This document shows positions 57,246-64,000 of a DNA stretch of 64,000 bases, in pieces; the first letter of the stretch is position 1; each line of letters begins with the position of its first letter. Position numbers and translations under genes: made by a program. The notes under the pieces were generated by a model. The model was not told the DNA's origin, did no database searches, and saw only the letters and a list, made by a program, of their open reading frames with translations. The stretch lies in the NCBI GenBank assembly GCA_023101505.1, contig LVZA01000001.1:1-64000 (forward strand), given 5' to 3'. The DNA is from Pasteurellaceae bacterium Pebbles2. GTDB lineage: Bacteria; Pseudomonadota; Gammaproteobacteria; Enterobacterales; Pasteurellaceae.

Positions 57246-59852
57246 TTATTTAGTTCTGCTGAGCCATTTACCGTCAACAAAGTCCACAATCCATTTGGTC
57301 GCTTTGCCGTCTTTCTCAGAGGTAACATATTGACGTTTTTCTTTACGGCTAAAGCGAATAATCGCATCGTTGCCGTCAGGGTCTTTTTGCGGAGCATCAG
57401 CCAAATATTGCAATTTTTCAGGCAGACGATCACGATATTGTGCTAACTCCGCCACTTTTGGTGCACGAGTTTCTCGAGATTTCGGGAAATTATGTGCTGA
57501 CATAAATACCCCACTTGCACCATCACGCAATACAAAATACGCATCTGATTTTTCGCATTTTAATTCAGGGAAATGAGTTGGTTCTTCTTTTGGCGGTGCT
57601 ACTTCGCCATTTTTGAGAATTTTGCGTGTGTTATCACATTTGGTGCACCCCATATATTTGCCGAAACGCCCTAATTTCAAGTGCATATCTGCACCGCATT
57701 TATCGCATTCCACCACAGGTCCGTCGTAGCCTTTAATTTTAAATGAGCCTTGTTCAATGGTGTAACCATCGCAGTTTGGATTATTGCCACAAATATGTAA
57801 TTTACGTTGTGGATCAATTACATAACTGTCCATCGCCGATTCACATTTCGGGCAACGTTTACGTGCCATTAATGCTTTGGTTTCGCTTTCGCTGTCTAAT
57901 ACATTGAGCAATTCCGCTTCAGGAATTAAGTTCATCGTGGTTTTGCAACGCTCTTTTGGCGGTAAAGCATAACCTGTACAGCCTAAAAATACACCCGTAC
58001 TCGCCGTGCGAATTGCCATTTTACGTCCGCAAGTTGGGCAATCAATATCTGTCGGCACAACACTATTTGGTTTCATTCCGCCTTCAATTTCGCCCAATTC
58101 TGCGGTGCTTAATTGGTGAGAAAAATCTTTAAAGAATTGATTTAATTCAGTTTTCCAATTTTTAGAACCATTAGCAATTTTATCTAAAGTGTCTTCCATA
58201 TTGGCGGTGAAATCGTAGCTCATCAAATCTGCGAAAGATTGATTTAAACGATCAGTCACAATTTCCCCCATTTTTTCCGCATAAAAACGGCGGTTTTCGG
58301 TGCGAACATAACCACGCTCTTGAATGGTCGAGATAATCGCCGCATAGGTTGACGGACGACCAATTCCACGCTTTTCTAGCTCTTTGACTAAAGCCGCTTC
58401 AGTAAAGCGTGCTGGTGGCTTAGTGAAATGTTGGCTTGGCAACACTTCTTTTAATTTTAGCTGATCGTTCACTTTAACCGCTGGCAATTCCTGATCTTCA
58501 GGCGATTTGCCCATTTGCGGTAACACTTTCGTCCAACCATCGAAACGTAAAATACGCCCTTTGGCTTTCAGCTCATAATCCCCAGCACTCACAGTTAACG
58601 TGCTGCTGTCATATTGTGCCGCAGGCATTTGGCACGCCACGAATTGTCGCCAAATCAAGTCATATAAACGTTCGGCATCTTTTTCCATTCCAGCTAATTG
58701 TTGCGCTGTAACATTAACATCAGACGGACGAATTGCTTCGTGCGCTTCTTGTGCATTTTCTTTGCTTGAATAGAAATTTGGCTTTGCTGGTAAATAATCT
58801 GCGCCGAAATTATGTTCAATGTAGCTACGAGCCATATTCAACGCATCAGCACTCAAATTGGTGCTGTCGGTACGCATATAAGTAATGTAGCCAGCTTCGT
58901 ATAAACGCTGTGCCAACATCATCGTTTTCTTCACACTAAAGCTCAAACGAGTGCTTGCCGCTTGTTGCAAAGTTGACGTAATAAACGGCGGACGAGCTTT
59001 TGAGCTGGTTGGTTTGGTTTCTAAATCTGAAACAATAAAATCAGATTTTGTTAAAAAATCCACCGCACTTTGTGCTTGTTCGGCGTTTTTCGGCTCAAAT
59101 TTTTTGCCCTTAAGAGCGGTAACTTCTAAGCGAATTTTGTCTTTCGCTTGGGTCAACGTGTCAGCCGCAACTTCCCAATATTCTTCGGGTTGAAAGGCTT
59201 TAATTTCACGCTCACGTTCCACTAATAATTTCACCGCAACAGATTGCACACGCCCTGCGGATAAGCCTCTAGCCACTTTTTTCCATAATAATGGCGACAC
59301 CATAAAACCCACCACACGATCTAAAAAGCGGCGAGTTTGCTGTGCGTTTACTCGGTCCAAATTCAGTTGTTCAGGCTTTTCAAAGGCTTGTTTAATGGCG
59401 TTTTTGGTAATTTCGTTGAAAACCACACGGCTAAAACGCTCGTCATCGCCACCAATCACTTCACGTAAATGCCACGCAATCGCTTCTCCTTCTCTATCCA
59501 AGTCGGTTGCGAGATAAATGTGATCGGCTTTTTTTGCTAAAGATTTTAATTCTGCCACGACTTTTTCTTTGCCAGGCAAAATTTGATAATTTGCTTTCCA
59601 GCTGTGATAAGGGTCGATTCCCATTCGTTTCACTAGCGCATTTTGTTCTTTTTCGGCTTTGATTGTCGCTTTTTCTTCTGCGCTCATTCCTTTGGTTGAA
59701 ACAGGTTTTGCTTTCTCTCCCGTACTCATACCCGCCGTCGGCAAATCACGGATATGCCCCACGCTGGATTTCACAACGTAGTTGCTCCCCAAATATTTAT
59801 TAATGGTTTTCGCCTTGGCTGGCGACTCCACAATAACCAAAGATTTGCTCAT
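57246..59852 (-). CDS. topA: DNA topoisomerase I
   Basis: TopA relaxes negative supercoils through a tyrosine-DNA link. The TOPRIM domain [20 protein letters not shown] comes first, and [11 protein letters not shown] holds the acidic metal site. The catalytic Tyr lies in [15 protein letters not shown]-terminal zinc fingers are visible as Cys quartets: [23 protein letters not shown] and [15 protein letters not shown]. The 868 residues match H. influenzae and E. coli. A LysR gene diverges upstream. Confidence 0.97.
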   Translation of the reverse strand: MSKSLVIVESPAKAKTINKYLGSNYVVKSSVGHIRDLPTAGMSTGEKAKPVSTKGMSAEEKATIKAEKEQNALVKRMGIDPYHSWKANYQILPGKEKVVAELKSLAKKADHIYLATDLDREGEAIAWHLREVIGGDDERFSRVVFNEITKNAIKQAFEKPEQLNLDRVNAQQTRRFLDRVVGFMVSPLLWKKVARGLSAGRVQSVAVKLLVEREREIKAFQPEEYWEVAADTLTQAKDKIRLEVTALKGKKFEPKNAEQAQSAVDFLTKSDFIVSDLETKPTSSKARPPFITSTLQQAASTRLSFSVKKTMMLAQRLYEAGYITYMRTDSTNLSADALNMARSYIEHNFGADYLPAKPNFYSSKENAQEAHEAIRPSDVNVTAQQLAGMEKDAERLYDLIWRQFVACQMPAAQYDSSTLTVSAGDYELKAKGRILRFDGWTKVLPQMGKSPEDQELPAVKVNDQLKLKEVLPSQHFTKPPARFTEAALVKELEKRGIGRPSTYAAIISTIQERGYVRTENRRFYAEKMGEIVTDRLNQSFADLMSYDFTANMEDTLDKIANGSKNWKTELNQFFKDFSHQLSTAELGEIEGGMKPNSVVPTDIDCPTCGRKMAIRTASTGVFLGCTGYALPPKERCKTTMNLIPEAELLNVLDSESETKALMARKRCPKCESAMDSYVIDPQRKLHICGNNPNCDGYTIEQGSFKIKGYDGPVVECDKCGADMHLKLGRFGKYMGCTKCDNTRKILKNGEVAPPKEEPTHFPELKCEKSDAYFVLRDGASGVFMSAHNFPKSRETRAPKVAELAQYRDRLPEKLQYLADAPQKDPDGNDAIIRFSRKEKRQYVTSEKDGKATKWIVDFVDGKWLSRTK

Positions 59853-59958
59853 ATTTAATACCTAATTGTCGATTATTTGTGTAAAATTGAAAAAATTCTT
59901 TTTATATTGCCTAATGAAAGGTTATTAGGTCAACCATTTTTTTGCAAAAGGGACTTAA

Positions 59959-60852
59959 ATGGATAAACTAAATGCAATTTCGGTGTTTTGTCGAGTGCTT
60001 GAAACGCAAAGTTTCACTCAAGCGGCGGCGCAAGAAAATATTTCGGTCGCAATGGCGAGTAAATTAATTGCCCAATTAGAAGAACAATTACAAACACGTT
60101 TATTGCAACGCACCACTCGCAAAATTTCGCCGACGGAAGCAGGCTTGGTTTATTATCAACATTGCCAGCCGATTTTGGCGGAATTAGCCGAAGCCGATGC
60201 CAGCATTAGCGACCTTTCTTCTTCCTTGCAAGGCAATTTATTCGTTTCCGTGCCAATGGATTTTGGCTTACGTTTTATTGCACCCAATTTGCCACGCTTT
60301 GCCAAACTCAACCCGAATTTGCATATTGATATGGATTTCAGCGACCGACGAGTGGATTTAATGGCGGAGGGCTACGATTTAGCCTTGCGTATTGGCGCAT
60401 TGCAAGACAGCTCTTTAGTGGCGAAAAAACTTGCCAGCACCAGTATGCACTTTGCAGCTTCCCCCAATTATCTTGCCCAACACGGTACACCAAAAACGCC
60501 AGATGAACTTTCACAACACAATTTTTTGTGTTACAAACAATCAGGTAGCATCGTCCATTGGGACAATGCCCATTTCGGTAACAAAAGCCAAAATTTAAAA
60601 ATTCAGCCTAAAATCACCTCAAATAACGGCTTAACGCTCACAGAAATGGCCAAAGCAGGTTTAGGCATTATCAATCAACCACGCTTTCTTCTCGACCAAG
60701 CACTGGCATCAGGTGAATTGGTGGAAATTCTGACCGATTATCGCCAACAAAAAGTCGATCTCCACGCTATTTACCCGCACCGCCGCTATCTCGCCGCCAA
60801 AGTAAAAGCCTTTATTTCGTTTTTACAAGATTTAAAATTAGACCAATATTAA
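59959..60852 (+). CDS. LysR-family regulator
   Basis: The 297 residues show a LysR pattern: the N-terminal winged helix-turn-helix (QSFTQAAAQENISVAMASKLIAQLEEQL) and a periplasmic-binding-like effector domain. The block QRTTRKISPTEAGLVYY is typical of the DsdC/AaeR-like branch. The effector is unknown. LysR members usually control a divergent gene, but the neighbour here is topA, 106 bases away, so control of topA is possible though not shown. Confidence 0.9.
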   Translation: MDKLNAISVFCRVLETQSFTQAAAQENISVAMASKLIAQLEEQLQTRLLQRTTRKISPTEAGLVYYQHCQPILAELAEADASISDLSSSLQGNLFVSVPMDFGLRFIAPNLPRFAKLNPNLHIDMDFSDRRVDLMAEGYDLALRIGALQDSSLVAKKLASTSMHFAASPNYLAQHGTPKTPDELSQHNFLCYKQSGSIVHWDNAHFGNKSQNLKIQPKITSNNGLTLTEMAKAGLGIINQPRFLLDQALASGELVEILTDYRQQKVDLHAIYPHRRYLAAKVKAFISFLQDLKLDQY

Positions 60853-60855
60853 CGA

Positions 60856-60895
60856 AAACTGCGGTGCAAAATTGTAAGATTTTTGACCGCAGTTT
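60856..60895. terminator. Terminator with variant signal AAACTGCGGT
   Basis: AAACTGCGGT and ACCGCAGTTT face each other over an AT-rich loop between two convergent genes. It repeats the variant seen after mukB. Confidence 0.8.
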
Positions 60896-60926
60896 GTTTA
60901 TTTTAAGAAATCGCTAAGCATTTGCT

Positions 60927-61982
60927 TTAATTAGCAATATCCTGCCTTTCACACGCCCAATCCAACCATTTCGTCTCTTTATTCTCACGGCGACGTATTT
61001 CCCGAATAGAACGAATGACCAGCCAATGAAACGGTGTAAACAGTGAACATATTTTCTCACGTTCTTCTTCACTTGAAACAGCGAAATATTGGTGAAAAAG
61101 ATACAAAAATTGTTCGCTAACAAGACTAAACAACAACGAATGCTTTAAAGGATCGGTTTGATTTTTCGCCATTTTCGCCAAATGCTCTGTAGTTTGAAGT
61201 ATTGAACGCATATGTTCTAAGGTTCGTTGCCGCATAGTGCTACACGGGCGAACAATATAGTGGTACACAATACGGTTAATCTCCAACAAAGTGGTATCAG
61301 CACCAGCAAAATAGCATCTCGTTATAAAAAGCATATCTTCACAATGCGTCAAACCAATGGGGAAACGCAACTGATGTTGATTGAGAAAACTGCGGCGGTA
61401 GAAATAAGTGGTAAATGCAGGAAAAAATCCGCTTGCGATGCGTTCCTGCAAATAATCCATCGTGGAAATATGATTGCCAAGCGTTTTTTTATACCTTCCA
61501 GAACATAAATGAAACTGCGGTAACAAAGCACTCATTTTCTCACTGCCCGTGCCGACTTCCGTACCGTAATCGTCTGTGCTCGCAATAAACCCTTTCACCA
61601 AATCCGCTTGTTTTTCTTGGCTTAAAACTTCCGCCATTGTGTCAAAAGTGATTTGATCATCACCGTCCACAAAGAAAATCCACTCACCACGAGCTGCGTC
61701 AATACCGTTATTGCGTGCCACTGAAACGCCTTGATTTTCTTGATTGATAATTCGGATAATTTCAGGAAATTTGGCTTGATAGGCTTGCATAATCGCAAGG
61801 GTATTATCGGTTGAACCGTCGTTGATTAAGATAATTTCTTTGCTGTCGGTTACATTTAAAATGCTGTCTAAACATTCCGCTAAATATTGTTCGTCGTTAT
61901 AGACGGGCACAATAAAGGAAATTAGAATTTTTGCTGATTGCTGATTGCTGATTGCTGATTGCTGATTGCTATTATGTTGCAT
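60927..61982 (-). CDS. GT2 family glycosyltransferase with heptamer repeat, phase-variable candidate
   Basis: This 351-residue GT-A enzyme should add a sugar to a surface glycan, most likely lipooligosaccharide. SFIVPVYNDEQYLAECLDSIL and the metal-binding FVDGDDQITFD (DxD) mark family GT2. Just after MQHN the frame runs through 5.7 copies of a 7-base repeat (61931-61970), translated as SNQQSAI. Since 7 is not a multiple of 3, loss or gain of one unit shifts the frame, so the present copy number is ON. A TTG start seven codons earlier is in frame but unlikely. It follows trpH after an inverted repeat. Confidence 0.88.
   Translation of the reverse strand: MQHNSNQQSAISNQQSAKILISFIVPVYNDEQYLAECLDSILNVTDSKEIILINDGSTDNTLAIMQAYQAKFPEIIRIINQENQGVSVARNNGIDAARGEWIFFVDGDDQITFDTMAEVLSQEKQADLVKGFIASTDDYGTEVGTGSEKMSALLPQFHLCSGRYKKTLGNHISTMDYLQERIASGFFPAFTTYFYRRSFLNQHQLRFPIGLTHCEDMLFITRCYFAGADTTLLEINRIVYHYIVRPCSTMRQRTLEHMRSILQTTEHLAKMAKNQTDPLKHSLLFSLVSEQFLYLFHQYFAVSSEEEREKICSLFTPFHWLVIRSIREIRRRENKETKWLDWACERQDIAN
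61931..61970 (-). repeat. Tandem heptamer repeat, unit TCAGCAA (coding strand)
   Basis: Five perfect TTGCTGA units plus five bases on the plus strand lie inside the start of the glycosyltransferase frame. The copies are identical, which points to recent slippage. Confidence 0.92.
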
Positions 61983-62029
61983 AATAATTCCGTCGAATTT
62001 CAATCTATTTGTGTAAATAATTTGCTTTT

Positions 62030-62055
62030 AATGCTGATAATATTTCATCAGCATT
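62030..62055 (-). terminator. Inverted repeat after trpH
   Basis: AATGCTGAT and ATCAGCATT pair perfectly over an 8-base AT loop, 13 bases after the trpH stop. The tail is only weakly T-rich, so termination may be partial. Confidence 0.5.
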
Positions 62056-62067
62056 TACCTTTGGGAG

Positions 62068-62892
62068 CTACTCCCAGCTCGTCCAAATTGGCGTGATGTT
62101 TTCAGTGATGTGAAGTGATTTTCCTAATTCAATCCACGCACAAGGAAAATGAAAATCTGAACCCAGCGAACCGAGTAATTGATATTCCGTCGCCCAACGA
62201 GCCAATAATTGGCGTTGGTCAGGCGTTTGTCCGCAACCTGCAATTTCTAAACCGTCGCCGCCCCATTGTTTGAATTCGCCAATTAAGCGTTTAATCCAGC
62301 GGTTGGTCATTGTGTAACGCAAAGGATGTGCCAGCACCGCCAATCCGCCTGCTTGATGAATAACGTCAATGGCTTGTGGAATGCTGACCCAATCGGATTT
62401 GACATAGGCAGGTTTGCCTGCGCTCAAATAGCGTTTAAAGGCTTGTCCATCATTGGAAACTTTGCCAATTTGCACTAAATAACGTGCATAATGCGCTCTT
62501 GTTACTTCGCCTGAGGCTAAGGCTTTTGCGCCGTCGAAAGCATTTTCAATGCCTAAGGCTGCTAATTTTTCGCCAATTTCTTTGGCTCGCTGATGTCGAA
62601 GTTCGGCTTGTTGGGCTAAAAGTGCGGTCAGTTTTGGCGAAGTTTCATCAAAATTTAATCCAACAATATGAATGCCACGATTTTCCCACATTGTAGAAAT
62701 TTCCACGCCGTTAATTAACTGAATTTGATGTTTTTCCGCCGCACTTTTGGCTTCACTCAAGCCTGAAATGCTGTCGTGATCGGTGAGAGCAAGCACATTC
62801 ACATTTTTTTCAGCTGCTCGCTCAATCAGCTGCGTTGGCGTTAAAACGCCGTCAGAAGCGGTGCTGTGAGAATGAAGATCGTATATTTTCAT
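62068..62892 (-). CDS. PHP-domain phosphoesterase TrpH (RNase AM)
   Basis: The 274 residues begin KIYDLHSHSTASDG, the PHP metal motif, and contain LALTDHDSISG, VEISTMWENRGIHIVGL and GSDFHFPCAWIELGKS, which supply further His and Asp metal ligands. E. coli YciV/TrpH is a 5'-3' exonuclease that trims 5S and other RNAs (RNase AM) and can act on 3',5'-bisphosphates. It lies 16 bases after pyrD on the same strand. Several uptake signals occur near it. Confidence 0.9.
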   Translation of the reverse strand: MKIYDLHSHSTASDGVLTPTQLIERAAEKNVNVLALTDHDSISGLSEAKSAAEKHQIQLINGVEISTMWENRGIHIVGLNFDETSPKLTALLAQQAELRHQRAKEIGEKLAALGIENAFDGAKALASGEVTRAHYARYLVQIGKVSNDGQAFKRYLSAGKPAYVKSDWVSIPQAIDVIHQAGGLAVLAHPLRYTMTNRWIKRLIGEFKQWGGDGLEIAGCGQTPDQRQLLARWATEYQLLGSLGSDFHFPCAWIELGKSLHITENITPIWTSWE

Positions 62893-62908
62893 TGGATTTT
62901 TATTCTGC

Positions 62909-63931
62909 CTATTTAATCGCTGCGACCAAGTTTTTCACTAAAGCTGGTCCGTGATAAATCAAACCTGAATAAACTTGCAATAATTGTGCGCCAGCGTCCA
63001 TTTTTTCTTGCGCATTTTGCACACCGTCAATTCCACCGCTACCGATAATAGGAATTTCGCCTTTAAGTTCTTGGTGTAAACATCGAATAATTTCGGTACT
63101 TTTGTGCTGTAATGGTTTTCCGCTTAAACCGCCAATTTCGTGCGCATTCGCTAAACCAGCAACATTTTCTCGTGAAATAGTAGTATTTGTAGCAATCACG
63201 CCGTCCATCTTGTTACGACGTAACGTGTCGGCAAGTTGCACTAATTCTTCTTCGCTTAAATCAGGCGCAATTTTCACTGCAATCGGCACATATTTATTGT
63301 ACTGCTCTGCCAAAATTGCCTGACGAGCTTTGATGCTTTGCAACAAGTCATCTAAGGCTTCGCCATATTGCAACTGGCGCAAATCTGGCGTATTTGGCGA
63401 AGAAATATTCACCGTGATGTAATCCGCATAATTATAGGCTTTGTTTAAGCAGAAAATATAATCGTCCTTGCCCTTTTCAATCGGCGTAATTTTATTTTTA
63501 CCAATATTAATGCCTAAAATACCGTCGTATTTGGCATTTTTCACATTTTCGATTAAGTTATCTATCCCTTTGTTATTAAAACCATTTCGGTTAATAATTC
63601 CCTCAGCTTCCACCAAACGGAATTGGCGTGGTTTTGCATTTCCATCTTGCGCCAAAGGCGTTACCGTGCCAACCTCAATAAAACCAAAACCCATTGCGGC
63701 AAAACCATCGATGGCTTCACCGTCTTTATCCACACCAGCGGCTAAGCCAATCGGATTTTTAAAATTCAGCCCCATCACTTTTTTTGCTGTGCCGTTTGGG
63801 CAAGCTAAAAGCGTTTTTAACACAGGGTTGATTAAGGGATTATTGGCGAAATGCAAGGCTGAAATCGCAAGATTATGAGCTGTTTCTGGCTGTAAGGCAA
63901 AAATCGCTTTCCGAATTAAGGGATAAAACAT
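62909..63931 (-). CDS. pyrD: Dihydroorotate dehydrogenase, class 2
   Basis: PyrD oxidises dihydroorotate to orotate and passes electrons to quinone at the inner membrane. The N-terminal helix [21 protein letters not shown] marks the membrane-bound class 2 type. FMN and substrate blocks [49 protein letters not shown] and [17 protein letters not shown] are present. The 340 residues fit. It leads pyrD-trpH. Confidence 0.97.
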   Translation of the reverse strand: MFYPLIRKAIFALQPETAHNLAISALHFANNPLINPVLKTLLACPNGTAKKVMGLNFKNPIGLAAGVDKDGEAIDGFAAMGFGFIEVGTVTPLAQDGNAKPRQFRLVEAEGIINRNGFNNKGIDNLIENVKNAKYDGILGINIGKNKITPIEKGKDDYIFCLNKAYNYADYITVNISSPNTPDLRQLQYGEALDDLLQSIKARQAILAEQYNKYVPIAVKIAPDLSEEELVQLADTLRRNKMDGVIATNTTISRENVAGLANAHEIGGLSGKPLQHKSTEIIRCLHQELKGEIPIIGSGGIDGVQNAQEKMDAGAQLLQVYSGLIYHGPALVKNLVAAIK

Positions 63932-63957
63932 TGTGAATAATCTCTATTGTGATCAAA

Positions 63958-63985
63958 AAAAGTGCGGTAAATTTTACCGCACTTT
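63958..63985. terminator. USS-pair hairpin upstream of pyrD
   Basis: AAAGTGCGGTAAA and TTTACCGCACTTT form a palindrome with a one- or two-base centre. It lies 27 bases before the pyrD start and probably ends a gene beyond the window. Confidence 0.75.
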
Positions 63986-64000
63986 TGTGTTTTTCTCTAG

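Noticed and set aside
61931-61970. CRISPR-like array
   Set aside because: Units are 7 bases with no spacers; it is a simple tandem repeat.
61980-62003. Upstream TTG start for the glycosyltransferase
   Set aside because: It would add seven residues without a ribosome site, and ATG directly before the repeat fits the phase-variable layout.
1-64000. tRNA or rRNA genes
   Set aside because: I looked for cloverleaf and TTCGA-type arms in the gaps and saw none I could support.

Overview
The window is a typical piece of a Pasteurellaceae chromosome, most likely a Haemophilus close to H. influenzae or H. haemolyticus. The clearest sign is the 9-base DNA uptake signal AAGTGCGGT (reverse ACCGCACTT). 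It occurs several dozen times, inside genes and as inverted pairs that act as terminators. The base composition is AT-rich, and nearly every protein has an obvious H. influenzae-type relative. I see no rRNA or tRNA gene, CRISPR array, intact insertion sequence or prophage.

Layout. 1-6.1 kb: an RraB-like gene cut by the window edge, sixA, pykA, sspA, sspB, can and ppnN. All of these except can carry small indels, mostly in short homopolymer runs, which looks like poor sequence at a contig end rather than biology. 6.1-11.2 kb: queF and a DUF440 DNA-mimic-type gene, uspE, fnr, two ferritins and rplY with a structured leader. 11.2-11.6 kb: the C-terminal scrap of a tyrosine recombinase next to strong inverted repeats. 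11.6-19.4 kb: yeiH, moeB-moeA, nupC, the glycyl-radical pair yjjW-yjjI and folE, with CRP sites before nupC and yjjI. 19.5-24.1 kb: a macA-macB-outer membrane lipoprotein efflux set, with a TetR-type palindrome before the outer-membrane gene. 24.4-31.3 kb: glnS, a 48-residue lipoprotein, a YcgN-type gene, tcyP, a 750-base gap, sbcB and a DMT transporter. 31.4-38.1 kb: mukF-mukE-mukB. 38.2-49.5 kb: ttcA, a YegP-like gene, an RluA-like synthase, a histidine phosphatase, folC-accD, a DegP/DegQ-type protease gene, dapB, ychN, a purine permease, a usg-type gene, ybaK and cspD. 49.8-64 kb: asnS, pntA-pntB, cvpA-purF with a PurR box, yfbV, topA, a LysR regulator, a glycosyltransferase with a heptamer repeat in its reading frame, the PHP-domain gene trpH and pyrD.

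Most of the window is housekeeping: tRNA charging and modification, chromosome condensation, NAD(P)H balance, purine and pyrimidine synthesis, molybdopterin and folate cofactors, and anaerobic or iron physiology. The parts with most potential novelty are the heptamer-repeat glycosyltransferase (a likely phase-variable surface sugar gene), the CRP-linked nupC/yjjW/yjjI cluster built round a glycyl radical enzyme of unknown substrate, the TetR-like operator of the efflux outer-membrane gene, the integrase relic, and the reuse of uptake signals (including a paired variant) as terminators. I did not find a clearly new multi-gene system.
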